A DNA stretch of 64,000 nt from CAZHLD01 sp964533185 (lineage in GTDB: Bacteria > Acidobacteriota > Terriglobia > Acidiferrales > UBA7541): the NCBI GenBank assembly GCA_964533185.1, contig CAZHLD010000009.1, positions 1 through 64,000 of the forward strand, read 5' to 3'. Within the stretch, counting starts at the first letter, position 1. Every line of letters starts with the position of its first letter. Under the pieces are notes generated by a model. That model saw only the letters and a list, made by a program, of their open reading frames with translations, was not told the DNA's origin and did no database searches. The translations under genes and the position numbers were made by a program. This document shows, one piece after another, positions 1 to 7,274 of the stretch.

Positions 1-948
1 GCTGTCTTTCACTACAAGATGTTTCCCGCGGGTGGAGAGCCCGGCCAGGTCCTTCTGCTCGGCCATGCGCTCGAGCGAGTGGTGGTTGCCGGAGAGCACC
101 ACGAGCGGCCTGTCCCCCAATGACCCGGCCGCTGCGGCCTCGGCCGCACTTACGGGCAGCGCTTCGACGTGCTGCCCCAGGCTCAGGAAACTCCTCGGCA
201 GAGACCAGAACGCTCGCACAACGGGCCAGGCCTCGCGCGGCAACTTGCGGATCTCTCCGGCGATACGGCGCACGGCAGTGGCTGTCACTGTGCCGAAGGC
301 GTTGGTCGCGGCGCGTCCCAGCCGCGGTGACCCGCGCGCGAACCGCTCAAGGCAGAAGCGCACGAACCCCACCCGCGCCAGCCACGCCGCCACCCGCGCA
401 TAGCGCGCCCCGATGCGGATCACCCTCTGCTGCTGGGGAGTCGGATTGCGCCATTCGTCCGGGTGGATGGGGTCTACGAGCACCATCCCCTGCACCTCGT
501 CCGGATACCGGCCGGCAAAAGCCAGCAGCACATACGCGCCAAACGAATGTCCGACCAGCACATACGGCCCCGCAATTCCGGCCTCGGTCAGCAGTGTGTG
601 GAGCTCTTCAGCGATTGCGTCTGCGGTGCGCGGCGTGCGGGCCAAGTCGCTCCAGCCCGTGCCGGCGCGGTCGTAGCTCACCACGCGCGCAAACTGTGCC
701 ATGAGCGGCTCCACCAGGCTCCAGCTCAGCGTCGAAGCCCCCATGCCCGACTCGAGCACCACGGTCGGACCCCCTTCGCCCGAAACGTGGATGTGCACCC
801 GCCGGCCATCCACCACGACTAGCCGCCCCCGCGGCGGATACCGCCTCGCATCCAGCGCCGCCCCCACCGCCTGATACACCACTCCCGCCAGCGTAAGGAT
901 CAGGACAGGCCCTACCACAACCGTAAGTATCCAGAGTGTCGTCATCAT
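1..948 (-). CDS. alpha/beta-fold hydrolase, membrane-anchored (3' end cut by window edge)
   Basis: Read on the minus strand from ATG at 948, this frame stays open to base 1, so the C-terminus lies outside the window. The N-terminus (MMTTLWILTVVVGP) is a single hydrophobic segment and probably anchors the protein in the membrane. A typical hydrolase core follows: an HVHVSGEGGPTVVLESGMG stretch (oxyanion-hole region), SYDRAGTGWSD, and the nucleophile elbow GHSFGAYVL with the catalytic Ser near residue 150. The motif VLVDPIHPDEW follows. This fits the broad alpha/beta hydrolase family (esterase/lipase-like), whose substrate cannot be told from sequence. It is divergent from yebC. A 151-residue open frame at 608-1063 on the same strand is a shadow of it. 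Confidence 0.85.
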   Translation of the reverse strand, partial: MMTTLWILTVVVGPVLILTLAGVVYQAVGAALDARRYPPRGRLVVVDGRRVHIHVSGEGGPTVVLESGMGASTLSWSLVEPLMAQFARVVSYDRAGTGWSDLARTPRTADAIAEELHTLLTEAGIAGPYVLVGHSFGAYVLLAFAGRYPDEVQGMVLVDPIHPDEWRNPTPQQQRVIRIGARYARVAAWLARVGFVRFCLERFARGSPRLGRAATNAFGTVTATAVRRIAGEIRKLPREAWPVVRAFWSLPRSFLSLGQHVEALPVSAAEAAAAGSLGDRPLVVLSGNHHSLERMAEQKDLAGLSTRGKHLVVKDS

Positions 949-1023
949 AGGTATCGGTTTCAGTAGCAAGGATACCATCGGCCGTGTAGCCACCCGCCAC
1001 TAGCCGCTCCCCGGCCGCCGTGC

Positions 1024-1029
1024 TAGAAT
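1024..1029 (+). promoter_or_regulatory. -10-like element TAGAAT upstream of yebC
   Basis: The hexamer TAGAAT lies 55 bases before the yebC start. The same hexamer recurs upstream of several other plus-strand genes in this window (3229, 6995, 31646, 35882, 40873), and at 35882 it has a good -35 partner at 17-base spacing. Here I see no convincing -35 box, so this is a tentative call. Confidence 0.35.
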
Positions 1030-1084
1030 GCGGCGGTAGCAGACAGGGACTCGTCCCCGGCACTTTTCCTTACGAGGCACTCCA

Positions 1085-1840
1085 ATGTCCGGACATTCAA
1101 AGTGGGCCACCATCAAGCACAAGAAGGCCGCCACGGATGCCAAGCGCGGCCGCGTTTTCACCAAGATCATCCGCGAAATCACCATCGCTGCCCGGGTCAG
1201 CGGGGCTGACCCGGACACCAACCCGCGCCTGCGCACCGCCATCGCCACCGCTAAAAACGAAAATATGCCCAACGACAACATCGAGCGCGCCATCCAACGC
1301 GGGGCCGGCCAGCTTGAAGGCGAGCAGTACGATGAAGTCATGTTCGAGGGGTATGGTCCCGGAGGCGTCGGGATGCTGGTGCAGGTGGTCACCACCAACC
1401 GCAACCGCATTGTCAGCGAGATCCGCCACCTGATGTCCAAGGGCGGCGGCAACCTGGCCGAAGCCGGCGCCGTTGGCTGGATGTTCCACCGCAAGGGCGA
1501 CATCGTCGTGTCTAAAGAAAAAGCCAGCGAGGACAAGATGCTTTCTGTTGTGCTCGACGCCGGCGCCGACGACCTGCGCGACGACGGCTCGGCCTGGGAA
1601 GTGATCACCCCGCCCGAAGCGTTTGAAGCCGTGCGCGACGCCCTGACCAAAGACGGCGTAACGCCTGATTCCGCCACGGTCGGCTGGGTGCCGCAGAATT
1701 ACGTCAAGCTGACCGGCGCGCCGGCCCAGCAAATGCTCCGGCTGGTCGAATCGCTGGAAGAGCACGACGACGTCCAGCAGGTCTTCGCCAACTTCGACAT
1801 CGACGAGAAGGAAATTCAGGCGGTCATGGCCGCCGGCTGA
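1085..1840 (+). CDS. yebC: YebC/PmpR family (TACO1-like) regulator
   Basis: A 251-residue protein starting MSGHSKWATIKHKKAATDAK, the near-invariant N-terminal signature of the YebC/PmpR/TACO1 family. The family's usual length is 240-250 residues. Members are cytosolic. They have been described as DNA-binding transcriptional regulators and, in mitochondria and more recently bacteria, as factors that assist translation of proline-rich stretches. Seen here are the conserved NMPNDNIERAIQRG motif near residue 60 and YEGYGPGGV-like residues (FEGYGPGGVGMLV) near residue 90. It lies immediately upstream of ruvC in the same direction, which is the common yebC-ruvC order. The start is the only ATG matching the family N-terminus. 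Confidence 0.97.
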   Translation: MSGHSKWATIKHKKAATDAKRGRVFTKIIREITIAARVSGADPDTNPRLRTAIATAKNENMPNDNIERAIQRGAGQLEGEQYDEVMFEGYGPGGVGMLVQVVTTNRNRIVSEIRHLMSKGGGNLAEAGAVGWMFHRKGDIVVSKEKASEDKMLSVVLDAGADDLRDDGSAWEVITPPEAFEAVRDALTKDGVTPDSATVGWVPQNYVKLTGAPAQQMLRLVESLEEHDDVQQVFANFDIDEKEIQAVMAAG

Positions 1841-1935
1841 TCGCTGGTTTCTCTGTACCCCGCGTGGCTTTTTTCTTGGAACTCTCACCAAAAAAGAGTA
1901 GCCAGCGCTTTTCGCGTCGCCGTACACTCTCGGCC

Positions 1936-2535
1936 ATGCAGGCAACTGCCACTCGCAAGCAAACGACGCTGCGCGTGCTGGGCATTGATCCCGCCGCCGC
2001 CGGCGCTACCGGCTATGGCGTGGTCGAGCTCGAAGCCGGCCGCTGCCGCATGTTGCGGTTTGGGGCCCTGCGCCGGTCCAACGGCTCACCCGCCGACTTC
2101 CCATCGCGGCTGCGTGAGATCCACAGCATCGTCGGCCGGCTGATTAAGGAGTTTGCGCCGCACGCCGTCGCGGTGGAGTCGGTCTTCACCGCGCTGAACA
2201 TGAAGACGGCGCTCCGCCTGGCCGAGGTCCGCGGCGTGGTGCTGTTGGCCGCCGCCGAAGCCGATCTGCCGGTCCACAGCTATTCGCCGCGCGAGGTGAA
2301 GCAGAAAATCGCCGGCTACGGCCACGCCGATAAACAGCAGATGCAGCAAATGGTACGCGCCATGCTGCACATGAGCGAAACTCCCGAGCCGGCCGACGCC
2401 GCTGACGCGCTGGCGGTCGCGCTCTGCCACATCTACGCCGAGCAGGCTCGCGCGCGAATCGCCGCGGCGACGGCTCCCCGCTCGCAGACCCCGCGCAGCC
2501 GCGCGGCGGCCGCCCGCATCTCATCTCTGCGATGA
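1936..2535 (+). CDS. ruvC: Holliday junction resolvase RuvC
   Basis: RuvC is the endonuclease that cuts Holliday junctions delivered by RuvAB. The start ATG at 1936 puts the strand-1 motif LRVLGIDPA, with the first catalytic Asp, close to the N-terminus. The second acidic motif is AVESVFTALNMKTALRLAE (Glu). The C-terminal DAADALAVALCH carries the last acidic pair. SYSPREVKQKIAGYGHADKQQ is the usual RuvC DNA-binding stretch. The length (199 aa) exceeds the roughly 165-175 of typical RuvC because of an Ala/Arg-rich tail after about residue 170. ruvA and ruvB are not downstream here. The stop overlaps the start of the next gene by four bases. The open frame extends upstream to 1864, but that portion does not resemble RuvC. 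Confidence 0.95.
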   Translation: MQATATRKQTTLRVLGIDPAAAGATGYGVVELEAGRCRMLRFGALRRSNGSPADFPSRLREIHSIVGRLIKEFAPHAVAVESVFTALNMKTALRLAEVRGVVLLAAAEADLPVHSYSPREVKQKIAGYGHADKQQMQQMVRAMLHMSETPEPADAADALAVALCHIYAEQARARIAAATAPRSQTPRSRAAAARISSLR

Positions 2536-3191
2536 ACCAACGAACTCTTCGCCGCCTGGCGCGGCCCTTTGTTTTTCTCTCAATTCTGTTCTGTTTCGCG
2601 GCTCCTCTGGTGGCTGCGGACGGCGCCCGCATCTCCTACCGGCGCGTTTTCAAATCCTCTTATCCTGAGTTCATCGAGATCCGCGTCTCCGAAAACGGTT
2701 CCTGCACCTACGACATCCGCCAGCTCGACGAGGATCCCGACCCGAAGCTCGGCGAAGTGAGCGCCCCGCTACGCGCCAAGATCTTCGAGCTGGCCGCGCA
2801 GCTCCGAAATTTCCACGGTATCGAACTGGACGTCCGCCGGCGCATCGCCAATCTCGGCCAGAAGACCTTTCGCTACGAAGGCAACGGGCAGATGCACGAA
2901 GTCAGCTTCAACTACACGCTGGACTCGCACGCTAATCAACTCATGCAGATTTTCGAAGGGCTGGCGCGCCAGCAGGAGCACCTGGTGAAGTTGCAGCGGC
3001 GGATGAAGTACGACCGGCTGGGAGTGAACGACGCGCTGATGCACCTGGAAAGCGACCTCAACCGCCGCAACCTGCCCGAGCCGCAACGCCTGCTGCCCAC
3101 CCTCGAGCAGATTGCCAACGACCCGCGCGTCGTCGAAATCGCCCGCCAGCGCGCCCGCACCCTGGCCCAGCGCATCCGCAGCGCCTCGTGA
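2532..3191 (+). CDS. secreted protein of unknown function
   Basis: A 219-residue protein whose ATG overlaps the ruvC stop (ATGA), implying translational coupling. The N-terminus (basic RTLRRLARP, then a hydrophobic stretch to APLVAADG) is a signal peptide with likely cleavage after residue 28-29, so export is expected. The mature part has no motif I recognise. It contains FIEIRVSENGSCTYDIRQLD, which looks beta-rich, and a C-terminal helical region rich in Arg, Leu and Glu (residues about 140-219). No catalytic signature is visible. It is probably a periplasmic protein co-transcribed with ruvC. Confidence 0.7.
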   Translation: MNQRTLRRLARPFVFLSILFCFAAPLVAADGARISYRRVFKSSYPEFIEIRVSENGSCTYDIRQLDEDPDPKLGEVSAPLRAKIFELAAQLRNFHGIELDVRRRIANLGQKTFRYEGNGQMHEVSFNYTLDSHANQLMQIFEGLARQQEHLVKLQRRMKYDRLGVNDALMHLESDLNRRNLPEPQRLLPTLEQIANDPRVVEIARQRARTLAQRIRSAS

Positions 3192-3228
3192 CTCCATGGT
3201 GCTCTAGTCCCTGTTCGGGTTTCCTTGC

Positions 3229-3234
3229 TAGAAT
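3229..3234 (+). promoter_or_regulatory. -10-like element TAGAAT upstream of the FecR/DUF6600 gene
   Basis: TAGAAT lies 70 bases before the start at 3305, downstream of the preceding stop. It matches the recurrent hexamer seen before several genes here. No good -35 box is visible, so the call is tentative. Confidence 0.35.
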
Positions 3235-3304
3235 GATCCCGCACAACCCCTGCGCCCTGCCGCTCATCCCATTGGACAGGGGTCGTCCCCGTAAAGGGGG
3301 TCGT

Positions 3305-5202
3305 ATGAGCCGCCACCTTGCAGGTCTTCCGAGAATTTGCACCGCGCTTAGTCTTTTGCTGGCCGCCGTGGGTTTGGCTCTGGCTGCTCCGGCAATAGCG
3401 CAGGCCCAGGACAACTACAGCCACGCCCGCATTGTTCGTCTGAGCCTGGTGGAAGGTGATGTCCAGGTCCTTCGCCCGGCCGACGAAGCTGGTCAGCAGG
3501 AATGGGAAGAGGCTCTGGTCAACCTGCCCATCCAGCAGGGCTTCCGCCTGGCCACCGGCCGCGGCCGCGCTGAAATCGAGTTTGAAAGCGGGGCCACCGC
3601 GCGCATCGCCGAAAATACGGTCGTCGAGTTCACTGAACTGGCTCTGCTCGACGGCGGGCGCATCACGCGCCTCCGCCTGGTGCAGGGCACAGCGACTTTC
3701 TATGCCAACCTATCCCGCGAAGACACCTTCACCGTCGCTACGCCGCAGCTCGAGGTCAGCATTCCCGACGACGCCCGCTTCCGCGTGGATGCCACCGAGG
3801 AATCCAATACCGTTTCCGTCTTTAAGGGCGACGTCCAAGTCAGCTCTCGCGCCGGCACCAACAAAGTCACCAAGAATCGCTCGCTCATTTACCGCGCCAG
3901 TGAGCCTGACCGTGCCGAGATTGTCCGCAGCGACAACCCGGACAATTGGGACCGCTGGGTGGCCGACCGCGACGAAACCGTCCAAACCGCCACGAATGCC
4001 TCACTCCAATACTTCAATTCGTCGGATCGCTACGGCCTTTCGGACCTCTCCAGCTACGGCACCTGGAACTATTACTCCGGCTACGGCAACTGCTGGCAGC
4101 CCTACGGCGTCGGCTTCGGCTGGGCGCCCTTCACCCGCGGCCAGTGGATTTTCTATCCGGGCCTCGGCTGGACGTGGGTCAGCCACGAGCGGTGGGGCTG
4201 GTGGCCTTACCACTCCGGCCAGTGGCTCTTCCTGGCGGGTACAGGCTGGGTCTGGAATCCGGGCAGGTGGTGCCATCGCTGCTGGGACCCCGCGCCGGTT
4301 CACTGGGTGGACAACCGCGGAGTGATTGGCTGGGTGCCGCGCAGCCCGCGCGACCGTCCCGGCCGCCCGGACAACATTCAGCATGGCGTCATCGTGCCCA
4401 CCTCGCGCGGCGGTAGGGATCGCCCGCACGACCGTCGCCTGCTCGGCGCTGATGACAATCCCGACATCCTCGACCGTCCGCCGCAGCGTATCGGCAATCT
4501 CACCGTCCGCGGCAACCGCGGAGGCGGGCCGCAGGACGGCGGCACGCGCGAAGGAGGGGGCGGCATCGTCTTCGATCCGCGCTCTCGCACCTACGTAAAC
4601 GATCCGAACCGGCCCGTGCGTCCGACGCCGACGGATGGCCCTGTCGATCCTAATTTCAAGAAGGAAGGCATTCGCCGCCAGGAGGAGGACTCTCCGCCGC
4701 CAGTGAGGGGCTTCTCCGGCGACGTGCCGCAGCGGTCGCCCGGGCAGGTTCAGCCACCTTCGCCGCGCGGCCCAGCCGGAACGCCCACCGGTCCAACCGG
4801 TGGAACTGGATTCAGCGGTACCCGCGGACGCGATGGCATGCAGGACTCTGGTCAGCGGCAGAACAACCCGCCGCCGCCCCGCNNNNNNNNNNNNNNNNNN
4901 NNNNNNNNNNNNNNNNNNNNNNNNNNNNNNNNNNNNNNNNNNNNNNNNNNNNNNNNNNNNNNNNNNNNNNNNNNNNNNNNNNACGCGATGGCATGCAGGA
5001 CTCTGGTCAGCGGCAGAACAACCCGCCGCCGCCCCGCGTGAACAATCCGCCGCCCTCTTCACCGCCTCCAGCGCCGCGGGTGTACACGCCGCCTCCTCCG
5101 CCACCACCGCGGGCCGAGCCCCGGACTTCTCCGCCGCCGCCCAGCCCGCCGCCGGCACCACGCGGCGAAACCCCAGCGCCGCGACCCAAACCACAGGGCT
5201 GA
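3305..5202 (+). CDS. FecR-domain / DUF6600 secreted protein, frame broken by an assembly gap
   Basis: The start at ATG 3305 follows a G-rich ribosome site and begins a signal peptide (MSRHLAGLPRICTALSLLLA, cleavage near AQAQ). Residues about 40-190 form a FecR-type beta domain (VEGDVQVLRP, GSATARI-like GATARIAENTVVEF, VFKGDVQV). Residues about 255-345 are very rich in Trp and Gly (GWAPFTRGQW, GLGWTWVSHERWGWW, GTGWVWNPGRW), typical of DUF6600. The tail is low-complexity Arg/Gly then Pro-rich (NNPPPSSPPPAPR). The 100-N run at 4883-4982 shifts the apparent frame. The 55 bases before and after the gap are identical, and merging them restores one frame ending at 5202 (…RPKPQG). It is probably an envelope protein. 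The function is unknown, and unlike classical FecR there is no adjacent sigma/TonB system. Confidence 0.85.
4828..4882 (+). repeat. left copy of a 55-base duplication flanking gap 1
   Basis: These 55 bases are identical to 4983-5037 on the other side of the N run. An exact 55-base duplicate at contig ends is the mark of two contigs sharing a k-mer end that were scaffolded instead of merged. It is probably not a biological repeat. Confidence 0.9.
4883..4982. other. assembly gap 1 (100 N)
   Basis: Exactly 100 N inside the Pro/Arg-rich tail of the FecR/DUF6600 gene. The flanking 55-base identity suggests the true gap length is negative (an overlap), so no sequence is missing. Confidence 0.95.
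4983..5037 (+). repeat. right copy of a 55-base duplication flanking gap 1
   Basis: Identical to 4828-4882. Removing the N run plus one copy gives a continuous reading frame through to 5202. Confidence 0.9.
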
Positions 5203-5226
5203 ACACTTCGCAAATGTCCTGACACA

Positions 5227-5273
5227 AAACGGCCCGCTCCGGCATCGCAAGCTGTTGCCGGAGCGAGCCGTTT
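5227..5273. terminator. bidirectional intrinsic terminator-like hairpin
   Basis: Arms 5227-5244 and 5256-5273 pair over 17 of 18 positions, giving a GC-rich stem with AAA at its 5' foot and TTT at its 3' foot around an 11-base loop. It sits between two convergent genes (FecR/DUF6600 on plus, the MEMO-family gene on minus) and can serve both. The flanking A and T runs are short, so efficiency is uncertain. Confidence 0.75.
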
Positions 5274-5295
5274 GCGTTCCAACTCTTTCGGCGCT

Positions 5296-6105
5296 TCAGT
5301 TCACGATGATCCCCGCATAGCCCACCACTTCGTCGCGGTCGCCGGTGACGTCTCCCGAAGTCGCGTATTGCACCAGCTCAGCCCGTGTCGCCCCCAGCTC
5401 CACGGCCGCCGTCAGCATCACCACCGCCGGCCCGTACCCGCACATACTAACCGCCTCGCGGCGCACTGTGTCATAAAGCCCTCGCGGATCGAGCGCCAGC
5501 ATTTTCTGGATGGCCAGGTGGTCCTTGGCGCGAGTGACTTCATCGCTCTCATAATGGTTCATGTCCGAGCTGGCCACCAGCAGGACCTCGCCACCCACCT
5601 GCTGCACGGCGCTGGCGATGGCCCGGCCCAGGTCTTCCAGCGTCGAGATCGCCACCGGTCCCAGTGCGATGGGCACGAAGCGGAACTCTCCCGCCAGCAA
5701 CTGCAGGAATGGCAGTTGCACCTCGAGTGCATGTTCGCTGTGGTGCGCCAGGGCATTCTCCTGCAGCGCCGGGAACGATTCTCGAATCTCCCTGGCCAGA
5801 TACTCGTCCACTTGCGCCTCGCCAAGCGGCGTTCGCCAGGCGCCTTCGGAGAGTATGGCCAGCGCAGCACCCTGCGTGTAGTGACGCGGCCCGAGCAGAA
5901 TCATTCGTCGCGGCAGCCGCAGACGGCCATACACCGCGCCTGCCACCGCGCCTGAGTACATATAGCCGGCATGAGGTACCACGCATCCCCGCGCAGCGAT
6001 TTTTTCCTCCGCAGCGATTCCAACAGTGAATTTCTGCACCTGGTGGGTCAGTTCGCGCGGGTCGGCGGGGTAAAAACGACCGGCAACGGCTGGGAGGCGA
6101 AGCAT
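5296..6105 (-). CDS. amrB: MEMO1-family protein (AmmeMemoRadiSam system protein B)
   Basis: A 269-residue protein with the MEMO-family hallmarks: RLPAVAGRFYPADP at the N-terminus, VVPHAGYMYSG (metal-ligand His near residue 47), ILLGPRHYT, HHSEHALEVQLPFLQ, and SSDMNHYES. These residues map to the non-haem dioxygenase-like fold, whose histidines bind a metal in several members. Bacterial MEMO proteins are usually encoded with an AMMECR1 protein and a radical-SAM protein (the AmmeMemoRadiSam set). Neither partner is in the window. The reaction is not established. It converges on the FecR gene across the hairpin at 5227-5273. Confidence 0.9.
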   Translation of the reverse strand: MLRLPAVAGRFYPADPRELTHQVQKFTVGIAAEEKIAARGCVVPHAGYMYSGAVAGAVYGRLRLPRRMILLGPRHYTQGAALAILSEGAWRTPLGEAQVDEYLAREIRESFPALQENALAHHSEHALEVQLPFLQLLAGEFRFVPIALGPVAISTLEDLGRAIASAVQQVGGEVLLVASSDMNHYESDEVTRAKDHLAIQKMLALDPRGLYDTVRREAVSMCGYGPAVVMLTAAVELGATRAELVQYATSGDVTGDRDEVVGYAGIIVN

Positions 6106-6128
6106 CGAAATGCCTCTACGAGGACTCT

Positions 6129-6500
6129 TCAGAGGGAAGGAGACATCTTTCCTTTGATCTTTAGCGCGACGTCCTTTCCTGCTTCGTGCTCAATGGTGAC
6201 CTTATCGCCGTACTGAAAACCGCCCAGGTCGAGGACCTCTTGGATTCTCTCGCGGATTTCTGGCGAGTACGTGAACGTGCGGATGGCCAGCTCGTTGTCC
6301 TTGCTGCGCACTGTGATCTGCGCGTTGTTCATGTGTTGGACGTAGCCGGTAAACTTGACGCGCTTGGGCTTGGGCTCGCTCTGCCGGACAACGATGGGCT
6401 TGCTGGTATCGATCTGCTGGGCACACACCGCCTGCGGAAGGACCAGGACGGCGGTCGCCGCGGCCGCCAGCAGCACGGCGCCAATGTTATTCCGTTTCAT
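6129..6500 (-). CDS. small exported protein, unknown function
   Basis: A 123-residue protein with a signal peptide (MKRNNIGAVLLAAAATAVLV, cleavage after VCAQ). The mature domain reads KFTGYVQHMNNAQITVRSKD and YQYGDKVTIEH-like segments (FQYGDKVTIEHEAG), suggesting a small beta-barrel (OB- or SH3-like). It probably lies in the periplasm. Its start overlaps the stop of the upstream gene on the same strand, so the two are likely an operon. No family was recognised. Confidence 0.65.
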   Translation of the reverse strand: MKRNNIGAVLLAAAATAVLVLPQAVCAQQIDTSKPIVVRQSEPKPKRVKFTGYVQHMNNAQITVRSKDNELAIRTFTYSPEIRERIQEVLDLGGFQYGDKVTIEHEAGKDVALKIKGKMSPSL

Positions 6501-6825
6501 CGAGCGAGATCTTCAGCGACTTCAGGAAGCGGATGTCCTGCGGCGTCATCTCCAGTTTTGCCGCCTGGCGATCCTCTTCCAAGATTTCTTCGTCCACCTG
6601 GATGTGCAGCGACTCCAGGAACCGGCGGTCTTGCGTCGTGATGCGTTTCGGTTGTGCCTCGCGCCGGGCCAGGCCGATCGTGGCGTCAAGCTTCAGCACG
6701 ATGTCAAAGCCCGCCGACCGCACTTTGGCAATCGCCCCGGAAATGCGCTCGGATTCCGAGACAGTGTCGTTGATGGCGTGGCCGAGCTCCCGCAACAGTT
6801 GTTTCAGATGGTCGTCCAGTTGCAC
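6487..6825 (-). CDS. cytosolic helical protein, unknown function
   Basis: I chose GTG at 6825 because a strong ribosome site (GGAGGA) lies seven bases before it. The frame extends upstream to 6972, but that segment has no site and does not look like protein. The 112-residue product is helical (HLKQLLRELGHAINDTVSES) and carries two similar short segments, ITTQDRRFLESLHIQVDEE and MTPQDIRFLKSLKISLDE, an internal duplication of about 20 residues. It is likely cytoplasmic. It overlaps the next gene's start by 14 bases. Confidence 0.65.
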   Translation of the reverse strand: MQLDDHLKQLLRELGHAINDTVSESERISGAIAKVRSAGFDIVLKLDATIGLARREAQPKRITTQDRRFLESLHIQVDEEILEEDRQAAKLEMTPQDIRFLKSLKISLDETE

Positions 6826-7006
6826 TAGCCCATCCTCCTCTCGCCCCCAGCGAGACTCTGGAACTGGAGAATACCTCTTCACATTGTAGGTTTCTCCCGG
6901 CGCGGAGACAAGCCCCGGCTGCGAAATGTGTGCCGCCTCAGTATCGAACGGCCGCGCAAAGCATTGCGGCATTCGGCGGCGACTGGCTTTATACTAGAAT
7001 CGGCCG

Positions 7007-7261
7007 ATGGCCACGCAGTTCTTGTCTGCGCTGTTCGCCGCCGTTGCCGGCTTTCTCCGGGTGGTCTGGCGGGCGGCGCGGCAGTTGTTCCACGAGATGA
7101 CGGGTGCGCTCTTCGCGCTTTTTGCCGCGCTCGGAGGCGTTACCGCCTGGCGCGAATGGCAAAAAGGCTCGGCCCGATGGATACTTGCAGTAATGATCCT
7201 CTTCGCCCTCGCGATGGCCTTTTTCGCCGTGACTTCGTTTCGCCGCGCGCGCCGCGTGTGA
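7007..7261 (+). CDS. small two-helix membrane protein
   Basis: An 84-residue protein with hydrophobic segments at about residues 6-20 and 28-42 and a third at 57-75 (WILAVMILFALAMAFFAVTSF), ending in a basic tail (RRARRV). A TATACT/TAGAAT-like -10 lies directly before the ATG, so the transcript may be leaderless. It is 13 bases ahead of the mutase gene and is probably co-transcribed with it. No family was recognised. Confidence 0.6.
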   Translation: MATQFLSALFAAVAGFLRVVWRAARQLFHEMTGALFALFAALGGVTAWREWQKGSARWILAVMILFALAMAFFAVTSFRRARRV

Positions 7262-7274
7262 TGATCCGTTTGCG

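Noticed and set aside
4001..5245. Long minus-strand frame through gap 1
   Set aside because: It spans 100 N and is antisense to the FecR/DUF6600 gene.
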